Shown in pieces: positions 56,161-62,791 of a stretch of 64,000 bases of DNA (the first letter of the stretch is position 1; each line of letters opens with the position of its first letter). This stretch comes from Pseudomonadales bacterium. GTDB taxonomy: Bacteria; Pseudomonadota; Gammaproteobacteria; Pseudomonadales; Azotimanducaceae. The notes beneath the pieces are model-generated. The model was not told where the DNA came from. It saw nothing but the letters and a program-made list of their open reading frames with translations, and ran no database searches. Location: assembly GCA_012103505.1 (NCBI GenBank), contig WLWP01000003.1, forward strand, positions 83,767 through 147,766. The letters run 5' to 3'. The translations under genes and the position numbers were made by a program.

Positions 56161-56961
56161 TCATGGGGTGCGTTCAGTGTTCAATTGGGCGAGCGCGTCT
56201 GAGATTTCTTCTTCTGGTGGCTCTTCATAAATAATGGTAGTGCTGGGATTTACGTGCCCAGCGATCTTCTGTGCCACTTTGACTGATTTTTTTTGATCGT
56301 GAATCACGTTAGTGATGACCGTTCTGCGTCCGCTGTGTGAACTGGCTTTTTCCACACCCGCCCAACTTCTCAACATATAGGACATGTGCTCTTGCAGCGT
56401 GTTTGGCGAGTACGCACCGCCTTTCTGAGAGACAAACAACGGATCCGTCGGTTTGGCCGCACGGTCTTTGTCGAGTCTCACGGTCAGGTGTTCACTTATG
56501 GCATCCCTTAGCGCCTGATCAACGAGCGGTAAATCTCTGGACTTGCCTTTGTGTTGTCTGACCGTGGGGTAAAACGTCTCGGGAAGTATCTCACCGCCCG
56601 AACGAGCAAGATTTGCGACTTGTTGCAGAATGCGATCGAATTCATCTACTGAAAACGTCAGGCTACGTCGTTCGTATTTACTTTTCGAACGACCCAATGC
56701 GTTTGATCCTTTTGTGTATGCCGCCGGAAGCGTCATGACTTCAAACAGCTCGAACGATCTGGGCAATGTCTTGAGTGCTCGACCCAGACGACAGACTTCC
56801 TTGATTTGCAAGAGGGCGATCTCCTGGACACGTAACCCCAGTTTGAAGCTGATTTGCATGATCGCCGTGTTCTTCTCGGGATGCCGGTGTTCTTGGATCA
56901 CCTCGAAAAGTTCTGCTTGTTGCTCGGGGGAGAGGACCCGCGCTTGTCCTGATTTAGCCAT
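56161..56961 (-). CDS. Minimal tyrosine recombinase/integrase
   Basis: 266 residues. The catalytic set is present: Arg in KLGLRVQEIALL (about residue 44), HSGRR (His/Arg), the second His in AGHVNPSTT and the nucleophilic Tyr in TIIYEEP. The catalytic domain starts about 15 residues in, so the usual N-terminal arm- and core-binding domain is missing. This is a catalytic-domain-only form, seen in orphan integrases of mobile genes. No tRNA or clear attachment site was seen beside it. A 9-base inverted repeat lies just upstream (56985-57017). Confidence 0.87.
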   Translation of the reverse strand: MAKSGQARVLSPEQQAELFEVIQEHRHPEKNTAIMQISFKLGLRVQEIALLQIKEVCRLGRALKTLPRSFELFEVMTLPAAYTKGSNALGRSKSKYERRSLTFSVDEFDRILQQVANLARSGGEILPETFYPTVRQHKGKSRDLPLVDQALRDAISEHLTVRLDKDRAAKPTDPLFVSQKGGAYSPNTLQEHMSYMLRSWAGVEKASSHSGRRTVITNVIHDQKKSVKVAQKIAGHVNPSTTIIYEEPPEEEISDALAQLNTERTP

Positions 56962-56984
56962 ATGATCAGTATAGCGCGAAATCT

Positions 56985-57017
56985 ATAATCCGTAATAATG
57001 ATATTTTGACGGATTAT
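56985..57017. repeat. ATAATCCGT-(15)-ACGGATTAT perfect inverted repeat
   Basis: Two exact 9-base arms flank a 15-base AT-rich spacer, starting 24 bases upstream of the integrase ATG. It may be the integrase operator or a recombination core with arms; the spacer is longer than the 6-8 bases of dif or standard crossover sites. Confidence 0.55.
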
Positions 57018-57048
57018 CGATCAACCGACTTTGTACGGAGGAATTAGG

Positions 57049-57174
57049 ATGACGTCAAGAGATCACGTGAGGCGGCATAGTGTTGCAACAGCGGACGCTG
57101 AAATGAGATTAAGCAGGATTCTGCTTTTCGTCGGTTTCGGCCACAAGCAGTCGGTCGATTACTTGGTGATCTAG
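57049..57174 (+). other. 41-codon ORF with a strong ribosome site
   Basis: CGGAGGAATTAGG precedes ATG 57049. The peptide MTSRDHVRRHSVATADAEMR and onward is unfamiliar. An AAGCAG-GATT-CTGCTTTT stem (57111-57128) lies inside it, which would be a weak terminator. It could be a small gene or a decayed cassette gene diverging from the integrase. Confidence 0.3.
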
Positions 57175-57213
57175 GTAATCAGCAACTCTCGAAAATCACC
57201 AAAGCAGGTCGCA

Positions 57214-57675
57214 CTACCCTGTAGTTAACAATTGTCCAGAACGATCCAGTGGAAGCTTCGGTATTGGGTTCTGAGCCAACACTACTCGTTTTATCTCACT
57301 GGATGAAGTGCGGGGGTTGTAGAGAACTTGAATGATTTTTTCCCCTTCGACCTTTAGATACGACTCCACATCGATGTTGTGGGGCTTCTTCCCCCAATCT
57401 TCTCCAACCACAAAAATGTCGACATCCAGCTCTTGGCATGCCGATACGTACTCTAGTTCATAGTAAGGGCGCACCCTATCGACACAAGTCAACGCTTCCA
57501 GCATCTCTTTTCGCTGATCGAGTGGTATTACGGGCACATTAGGTTTGTAAGAATTGACCACGCTGTCTGAAGCAACGCCAACAACCACAACATCGCCGAA
57601 GGTTCTGCATTGTTCCAGCAGAGCCAGGTGCCCTACATGTAACAAATCGAAGGTTCCAACCGTATAAACTAGCAT
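57214..57675 (-). CDS. Cytidylyltransferase-family (TagD-like) nucleotidyltransferase
   Basis: 153 residues. Signature GTFDLLHVGHL (HxGH, residues about 7-17), VGEDWG and the C-terminal RTSSSEIKR in place of RTEGISTT. The fold moves CMP (or AMP) from the nucleotide to a phosphorylated small alcohol, as in glycerol-3-phosphate cytidylyltransferase. It follows a CDP-alcohol phosphatidyltransferase gene by 57 bases on the same strand and probably makes its CDP-alcohol. Confidence 0.87.
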   Translation of the reverse strand: MLVYTVGTFDLLHVGHLALLEQCRTFGDVVVVGVASDSVVNSYKPNVPVIPLDQRKEMLEALTCVDRVRPYYELEYVSACQELDVDIFVVGEDWGKKPHNIDVESYLKVEGEKIIQVLYNPRTSSSEIKRVVLAQNPIPKLPLDRSGQLLTTG

Positions 57676-57732
57676 TAGTCCTTAACTCCAATCATAAATA
57701 GTTGTTTCTTTTCATTTAGATCACGTGGCTAC

Positions 57733-58386
57733 TTACCAAATTTTCCACCCGTAAATTCCGGTCAACACCAGGGTATAAGCTGCGAGCAAATAGACGTTGC
57801 GTGGATTGCCAGATAACTTTGGTGTTCTAATTGGGGAGACGTTCAACGCGGCGAGGCAAAGGCAACTAACGTAGAGAACGATAGAAAATTCTCCGTTAGT
57901 AAAAAGATTTTCAAAGAGAAATATAAAAACGATTATGAGACTGTTGTTATCTAGTGCCAGCCCAGTGTATTTCAATCCACCCGCAAGTCCGTACGTGGCA
58001 AAGTAGCTTAGCCGCAAAGCGCTGGTAGCGAGCATGATGAAAGCACCAGCCAAGAATATGGGCGCAAAATTTCCGTAACTTAGTAGAACAATTGCAGGAG
58101 CAACACCGTAGCTCACGATATCGATTAGCACATCAAGCTGACCACCGAAATTTCGGTCATTGCCAGTTCGCCCCTTTATCCTTCTCGCAATCAGTCCGTC
58201 GGCCCAATCAAAAGCAACCGCCCAAACCATTCCGATCATCGCAGCGGAGTAATGGCCGAGGATACCGAAGTAGATTGCAGATGATGTACACGCCAGTCCC
58301 GCTAACGAGCACAAATTGGGGAGATCATTTACATAGGCAAGGATGGAAGGTCGGGAGTCTGCAACAACTGCATCGGTTTTATTCAT
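57733..58386 (-). CDS. CDP-alcohol phosphatidyltransferase
   Basis: 217 residues with about six membrane helices. The catalytic motif D-x2-DG-x2-AR-x8-9-G-x3-D-x3-D is complete: DWADGLIAR, then GGQLDVLID. The enzyme transfers an alcohol phosphate between a CDP-activated partner and a lipid or alcohol acceptor, making phospholipid or a related polar lipid. Pairing with a cytidylyltransferase rather than a phosphatase suggests the small alcohol is the CDP-activated partner. Substrates are not visible. Confidence 0.88.
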   Translation of the reverse strand: MNKTDAVVADSRPSILAYVNDLPNLCSLAGLACTSSAIYFGILGHYSAAMIGMVWAVAFDWADGLIARRIKGRTGNDRNFGGQLDVLIDIVSYGVAPAIVLLSYGNFAPIFLAGAFIMLATSALRLSYFATYGLAGGLKYTGLALDNNSLIIVFIFLFENLFTNGEFSIVLYVSCLCLAALNVSPIRTPKLSGNPRNVYLLAAYTLVLTGIYGWKIW

Positions 58387-58434
58387 CTAGAGTTTTTCGA
58401 TGGTAGGTCAGCGAGACACCGCGTGTAAGTCTCA

Positions 58435-58680
58435 CTATCGTTTAGCCTTCTTGGCCCACCACTGCTTGTCATCGGTTTCTGTTCTGATCGACAAAACTCT
58501 CGCAGCTCTTTTTCTATTCGTTAGGGCCTTCAATTCCAAAACCCACATGCCCTTGACATACCGACGGGATGCATTTGGTTGATCTGGAACGCCAGTTAGC
58601 CCAACATAATTCCAGCCCGCCAGGCTCAGAGGTACAATTCTCTCGCCTACCTCAAACGGCGGTATCGGGTCGCCGCTCAC
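58435..58680 (-). CDS. Small hypothetical protein
   Basis: 81 residues from GTG 58680. PIPPFEVGERIVPLSLAGWNY followed by a basic tail suggests a small beta-barrel-like domain. The start overlaps the stop of the 55-codon gene upstream (GTGA), which supports both as real, coupled genes. The family is unknown. The plus-strand frame over the same bases looks like a shadow. Confidence 0.55.
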   Translation of the reverse strand: MSGDPIPPFEVGERIVPLSLAGWNYVGLTGVPDQPNASRRYVKGMWVLELKALTNRKRAARVLSIRTETDDKQWWAKKAKR

Positions 58681-58844
58681 TTAGTTGTTTCGTCTTCAAA
58701 TGGTTTCGAATGACGACCAACTATCTTTGCGTAGTTGAGCGCGTCTTGGAGCCGATCATATTTGTGCGTTCGAAAGTGATAAACCGTTTTTGTCTCGCAG
58801 GTAATCCCGTGTTCATCCATCAATCGTGTTTCTTCGTCGGTCAT
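58677..58844 (-). CDS. 55-residue hypothetical protein coupled to the 58435 gene
   Basis: ATG 58844 opens MTDEETRLMDEHGITCETKT and a tail rich in charged and aromatic residues, ending at TGA 58677-58679. The GTGA overlap with the next gene suggests a two-gene unit. No family is recognised. The pair sits between the lipid genes and the Fic module in the accessory region. Confidence 0.5.
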   Translation of the reverse strand: MTDEETRLMDEHGITCETKTVYHFRTHKYDRLQDALNYAKIVGRHSKPFEDETTK

Positions 58845-59478
58845 GTGTTGTTCTCAAAAGTTATCGAATTCGCACGAGCGATCGCGACAAGCAAATCAAG
58901 TCGTGCGGATGCATACCCCAAGCGCACGCTCAGGGATGAACTGAAAAAAAATGCCGATGAACTGGCGAGAAGTTAAGCTCGAGAGAGGATCGGAACAGCG
59001 TTCCTATTCGGCGCTATCATACACCCAATATTCCAACTAAGCTTCCAATGAATTCGCTAAAGAGGCAGCTTGGGGTCGTGAGCGACGAAAACCAGCCGTA
59101 GGCCGTGTTCGTCCGCTATCTCGGGCACAGCAGACCCAGATTCTAGCGAATTTGGGCTATCATTCCATTCTTAGGGTGTCATTTCGTCCCCTCCCGCAAA
59201 CGACCCCTTCTACATTCTCATCTGTAGATGAAACGTGCAGTGCACAACGCGGATTTGAGCAAAATTTTTCGTCTTCGTAGAGCATGATTAGCCGTCCCCG
59301 TCATGGCATGGTCTACGAAGTGAGCAGAAGTCGCAGGTGAATGAGGTCATTGACGGTCAACCGATCCGTAAGGTGATGCTCCAGAACACCCTGTTAACTC
59401 TGGCCGGCTGTGTCTTTCTCAACATCTGGATGATCAAAATGGTGACCGTTTAAGGCAGTTCGGTCGCAGAATTGGATT
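58845..59478. other. Long intergenic region, mostly empty
   Basis: No RNA gene or solid CDS was seen. One 38-codon plus-strand frame (59337-59453, GTG) encodes a basic start and one hydrophobic helix (LLTLAGCVFLNIWMIKMVTV). It might be a single-span membrane peptide or the end of a decayed gene, but it has no clear ribosome site. Confidence 0.25.
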
Positions 59479-59501
59479 CCCGAAATATGATAGAATTCGG
59501 G
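59479..59501. promoter_or_regulatory. CCCGAA-(11)-TTCGGG inverted repeat before the Fic module
   Basis: A perfect 6-base dyad overlies a TATGATA/TAGAAT-like -10 region, 20 bases before the antitoxin start. This position suits autoregulation of the module, or control by the XRE protein encoded at its far end. Confidence 0.4.
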
Positions 59502-59521
59502 CTGTATTGGAGATCTTGCAT

Positions 59522-59716
59522 ATGAGAAACATCGACGAATCAATCAATCACGTCAGAGGCACTATGGCCATTGAGGGCATTGTATTGAGTGATGAAGACG
59601 TTGCACGCGGTCGAGCGATTCTCGAGGGCGAAGGTAACCCAGAGCTTATGATCGCCGAGATCCGCGCAAAGTACGCAGAGCCGACTTATGCGCTAAAGCG
59701 CAAAGCCGCACGCTAA
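59522..59716 (+). CDS. Fic antitoxin (FicA/VbhA-like)
   Basis: 64 residues from ATG 59522, with GGAG about 9 bases upstream. The inhibitory helix carries the class I motif (S/T)-x-x-x-E-(G/N) as TMAIEG (residues about 14-19). In this class the Glu blocks ATP binding in the partner Fic active site. SDEDVARGRAILEGE is typical of VbhA-like antitoxins. The toxin gene follows 18 bases later. The frame extends to 59507. Confidence 0.85.
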   Translation: MRNIDESINHVRGTMAIEGIVLSDEDVARGRAILEGEGNPELMIAEIRAKYAEPTYALKRKAAR

Positions 59717-59734
59717 AGCCCTGCGCTTCCCCGC

Positions 59735-60310
59735 GTGTCGGCTGATCCCTATTTCATACCTGGCACAACTACGCTCCGCAATCTGGCCGGCATCATCAAT
59801 GAAGACACGCTCGCCGAGTATGTGCGAGAAGCCTCGGCTGTCAGGCTCTTTGAGCTCGACGCGAACCCATTAGATCTGCCGCTGGATTTCAAATACCTGT
59901 TGGCCATTCATCAACATATCTTCCAAGATGTCTTTACCTGGGCCGGTCGAATCCGCACGATCGGCATGAGCAAAGGTACTACTCAATTCGAATGGCCTGA
60001 GCGGATTGAGCGCTATGCGAATACACTTTTCGATGAGCTTCGCGATGAGCAATATTTGGTAGGGTTAGCACGCGACGAATTTATCGCGCGGGCCGCTCAC
60101 TATCTAAATGAAATTAATGTGCTGCATCCATTCCGCGAAGGAAACGGCCGCGCGCAACGGGCGTACTTCGATCATCTCGCGGCAAAAGCTGGCTTTGCTT
60201 TTCAGTGGTCGAATGTCACCCCTAAAGAAATGATCGACGCTTCAATTCACGGGTTCGCTGTCGATACCGAATTGTTCGAGGACGTGCTAAACCGCTGTTT
60301 GCTCGATTAG
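59735..60310 (+). CDS. Fic-domain AMPylation toxin
   Basis: 191 residues from a GTG start. The Fic motif HPFREGNGRAQR (residues about 129-140) is fully conserved, with the catalytic His and phosphate-binding loop. The flap region TTQFEWPERIE is present. FicT-type enzymes AMPylate targets such as DNA gyrase and topoisomerase IV. With the class I antitoxin upstream it forms a FicA-FicT toxin-antitoxin pair. Its 3' end overlaps the converging XRE gene by 4 bases. Confidence 0.88.
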   Translation: MSADPYFIPGTTTLRNLAGIINEDTLAEYVREASAVRLFELDANPLDLPLDFKYLLAIHQHIFQDVFTWAGRIRTIGMSKGTTQFEWPERIERYANTLFDELRDEQYLVGLARDEFIARAAHYLNEINVLHPFREGNGRAQRAYFDHLAAKAGFAFQWSNVTPKEMIDASIHGFAVDTELFEDVLNRCLLD

Positions 60311-60567
60311 CGCTTTTTCTTTGGCTTGTACCGCCCCGGTGCGTTGATTGGGAATACATCGTCGAACGAATCTTCTAGTGCCACCGAGAGTTGATTGATA
60401 ATGAGCAGCGCAACGTTCCGCTCACCTCGTTCGACGCCGCCAATATAGGTGCGATGAACGCCGACCTGGTCTGCAAGTTCTTCTTGCGACCATTCTCTGC
60501 TGAGCCTGGCTTCCCGCACACGGGCACCAAACTGGCTCAAGATTGCTTTGTCATAGCTGCTATATGC
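60307..60567 (-). CDS. XRE-family (Cro/CI-type) HTH regulator
   Basis: 86 residues from ATG 60567. The HTH is WSQEELADQVGVHRTYIGGVERGERN (residues about 26-51), followed by a short helical end and a basic KPKKKR tail. It resembles small regulators of restriction or toxin-antitoxin units. It converges on the Fic gene. A partner restriction gene was not seen. Confidence 0.87.
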   Translation of the reverse strand, partial: AYSSYDKAILSQFGARVREARLSREWSQEELADQVGVHRTYIGGVERGERNVALLIINQLSVALEDSFDDVFPINAPGRYKPKKKR

Positions 60568-60687
60568 CATGGACTGCAATCATCCTTGTTGATGACTATG
60601 AGTCTACACTCGATAAGTAGCATCGATCGCCTTACACTAGGCACTAGGATATCGGGCGCGATAGAAAGGGGGGGGCATCGAGAAGGT

Positions 60688-60897
60688 ATGTTAACAAAGC
60701 GGGATATTCAGATTATGTGGAGTTCATGGGCTGCTTGCCGTCCCGAAGGAGAGCAACTAATTATTGAATTCCACAACACGGTTGTTCGGTATTTAAGTGT
60801 CACGACGCCAGTGATGCAAACAATCGAAGCCGTGTTAAGTCTTCCGAAAACCCGGCAGACTATAACGGGTCCTGTGGAAGAACCCCCAAATCTGTAA
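60688..60897 (+). CDS. Possible 69-residue hypothetical protein
   Basis: ATG 60688 with GAGAAGG upstream opens MLTKRDIQIMWSSWAACRPE and a helical stretch, ending at TAA. The longer frame from 60391 is the shadow of the XRE gene. Nothing is known of the family, and it may not be expressed. Confidence 0.35.
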   Translation: MLTKRDIQIMWSSWAACRPEGEQLIIEFHNTVVRYLSVTTPVMQTIEAVLSLPKTRQTITGPVEEPPNL

Positions 60898-60909
60898 ACT
60901 TTGAGGTTG

Positions 60910-61200
60910 TCACCATGAGCGGTCAGTTCTAACCTCAGTAAAACTGCACTCTACAAAGCCATTCCTTAAATCAGCCTCGTGGCTCATTTCAGCGGATAGA
61001 TCGTAGATTTGTCTTTCCAGGTCTTCGTCATCCGTGTATTGAAAGGTAAGTTCGTACTCCCAGCTATCTTTTTCCAACTTTTTCGCATCATACTCGGCCA
61101 GAATGTAGTCCTCGATATGTTGACGAGACTTACCTTTACCGCGAACAAATTTGCTGTTGTTTTCGACCTGGAGCCAGAGAATCACCTTGGTGGTTTTCAT
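60910..61200 (-). CDS. Hypothetical protein joined in frame to the resolvase remnant
   Basis: 96 residues from ATG 61200: MKTTKVILWLQVENNSKFVR and a charged helical body. Similar small proteins occur near mobile-element genes, from memory; no function is known. The upstream resolvase fragment runs into it without a stop, so a fusion could also be made. The ribosome site is weak (GCCAGCCCG). Confidence 0.55.
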   Translation of the reverse strand: MKTTKVILWLQVENNSKFVRGKGKSRQHIEDYILAEYDAKKLEKDSWEYELTFQYTDDEDLERQIYDLSAEMSHEADLRNGFVECSFTEVRTDRSW

Positions 61201-61500
61201 GGCGGGCTGGCCATCAGATGGCCTAATCGATTTCAGTGCCCGATAAACAGTTGCCTCACCCAGCCTGAATTCCTTCGCTAATTGCCCGATTGCCGCGCCT
61301 GCCAGCCGCCTGGAATGGAGGTCTTGTCTTATTGAATCCGTCACTTTGGCAGGCCTACCAAACTTCACGCCATTTTCCTTAGCTTTGGCAATGCCCTCGG
61401 CTTGGCGCTCAGCACGCAGGTCATTTTCAAACTCCGCGATGGACGCCAGCATATTAAACATCAGCCTACCGGTAGATGTGCTGGTATCGATGTTCTGATC
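61201..61500 (-). pseudogene. 3' part of a serine resolvase gene
   Basis: The frame encodes DQNIDTSTSTGRLMFNML, ERQAEGIAKAKENGVKFGRP and a helix-turn-helix (GQLAKEFRLGEATVYRALKS). These are the last catalytic-domain part, the E helix and the DNA-binding domain of a Tn3-type resolvase. The first about 75 residues, with the catalytic Ser and arginines, are missing. In their place is an unrelated membrane-protein frame (junction near 61500). It is inactive as a recombinase. Confidence 0.8.
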
Positions 61501-61707
61501 AGCAAATACGTCTAGAAACAGTATGGCGAATGCTGAACCGCCTAATATGACCGCGTAGCGGCGCAGGGTGCCCCCTAATGCGATGGCCGGAGGTGTTGCG
61601 ACGGCCATTACGTCGCGTGCGTGCTTGAAGACACGACGATTCACCTGGATTACTGCGGTCATAAAGGTTGCCAGTATCGCGATAACGAATAATGTGCTGC
61701 TTGCCAT
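61501..61707 (-). pseudogene. Membrane-protein fragment fused to the resolvase remnant
   Basis: From ATG 61707, about 69 residues with two hydrophobic helices (STLFVIAILATFMTAVIQV and LRRYAVILGGSAFAILFLDVF) lead in frame into the resolvase piece. It is probably the 5' end of another gene joined by recombination or deletion. No family is recognised. Confidence 0.5.
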
Positions 61708-62005
61708 CGAATGCCTCAGAAGAAGAGTGTGTTCAAAAGCACGAAGTGTACGCAGAGAGTATGTCACAATCAGCCGTAGTATTACCGAGTGTGTACTGGT
61801 CTGCAGTTCGCGCGGATTAGGTGTCTAACATCATGCTCGAATTGGGCTTTCAGTCCAGTAAATGCACATTATTTGACCGCTTTTTTTGGTGTATACTCAG
61901 GGCGAGCGTTGATGCTCACCGTTAACTTAGCAGTGTTGAAGGTCTTGTTTAGGCCTTCGGCTTAAATGAGTTACCGACGATCTGCGCAAACAGAAAGGAG
62001 GTACT

Positions 62006-62251
62006 ATGTTAAGAGAACACATAGGCCGTTTTATCGCCGCGTTGAGGAGTCGCAAACTCGTTGAGATGTCTGTCATCAGAGACGATTTGCGGAAATTTGG
62101 CTTCGTATTGGCGGGTGCGGGCATTCTAGCCATTAGCTTAAATGCAAATTGGTTGGGTGTCGTTCCTGTCATGCTGGGTCTGATCTTCCTTTTCTTTGGT
62201 CTTACTCTACCGAAGGATGAAAGCGACGATGAGATTGAACCCGATGAGTAA
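62006..62251 (+). CDS. Small two-helix membrane protein
   Basis: 81 residues. A basic amphipathic start (REHIGRFIAALRSRKLVEM) precedes two membrane helices (FGFVLAGAGILAISL and VVPVMLGLIFLFFGLTL) and an acidic tail (DESDDEIEPDE). The AAAGGAGG site 6 bases before the ATG is near perfect. It is coupled to a second small membrane gene 15 bases downstream. Function unknown. Confidence 0.65.
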   Translation: MLREHIGRFIAALRSRKLVEMSVIRDDLRKFGFVLAGAGILAISLNANWLGVVPVMLGLIFLFFGLTLPKDESDDEIEPDE

Positions 62252-62266
62252 TTGGAGGTATCTACT

Positions 62267-62398
62267 ATGGCTGAAGGGTTTTTTCCGATGCTAACCGCAA
62301 TGGCTATGATCGGTTTGTTCGCATGGTATCTGTACAGTCTTCGCCATAACGGCGACGATTCGAAGAAACCTAAAAACTCAACGGCCAAGAACGATTGA
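62267..62398 (+). CDS. 43-residue single-span membrane protein
   Basis: ATG 62267 with TTGGAGG upstream opens MAEGFFPMLTAMAMIGLFAW, one membrane helix, then a basic lysine-rich tail (DDSKKPKNSTAKND). Strong ribosome sites in front of both genes suggest a real small-protein operon, with the acidic tail of one and the basic tail of the other perhaps interacting (inference). Confidence 0.55.
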   Translation: MAEGFFPMLTAMAMIGLFAWYLYSLRHNGDDSKKPKNSTAKND

Positions 62399-62644
62399 CG
62401 CGCGTGCTCGCGATGTTAATCCTAAAGGGAGAGCACCGAAATGTCTGGGGCACGATGAACTGAGCTTCCCACACATCACTGGTTAGTGGATGCTCAATGT
62501 TTCCCAGTTCGAGCTTCCTAATCCGTGCAAACCCTTGTAGTAGGGGTCCATTTGGGACCCAAGCGAGAGAGGTGCAGGGGCGACAATATTACCGAGATAA
62601 TATCCGTTACCTGTTTGAAGCCCTCCGCTTCATCGGCGCTAGCT

Positions 62645-62713
62645 GGGTTCCGTCGCGAAATTTAGTAAAAGCACAAAACTGTTATCGTCAGATAAGAGTT
62701 TGCGACGGAACCC
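62645..62713. repeat. 69-base unit bounded by 12-base inverted repeats
   Basis: GGGTTCCGTCGC at 62645-62656 is the exact reverse complement of GCGACGGAACCC at 62702-62713, and pairing continues for AAA/TTT after a one-base bulge. The ends starting GGG look like transposon termini, but the interior is too short for a gene and no target duplication is obvious. It could be a MITE-like remnant or a terminator-like structure. The rest of 62399-62791 holds no gene; a TATAAT-like sequence at about 62724-62731 may be the promoter of the kinase. Confidence 0.55.
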
Positions 62714-62791
62714 GACGTCGTAGTATATAATAGATGTCGCCCGGTACAAAATAACCTGAGCTCTGGGTTTAAGAGCCAAGGAAGTGAACAA

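Noticed and set aside
55553..57213. tRNA gene or att site next to the integrase
   Set aside because: No cloverleaf-like sequence or direct repeat pair could be found by eye on either side.
57223..57235. GTTAACAATTG close to the operator motif
   Set aside because: It lies at the 3' end of the cytidylyltransferase gene, not in a promoter, so it is probably chance.
58569..58976. 135-codon plus-strand frame
   Set aside because: The opposite strand holds two coupled small genes (GTGA overlap) with more protein-like sequence.
61873..61897. TTGACC and TATACT as a promoter for the small membrane genes
   Set aside because: The spacing is only 13 bases, too short for a normal sigma-70 promoter; the -10 box alone may be used.
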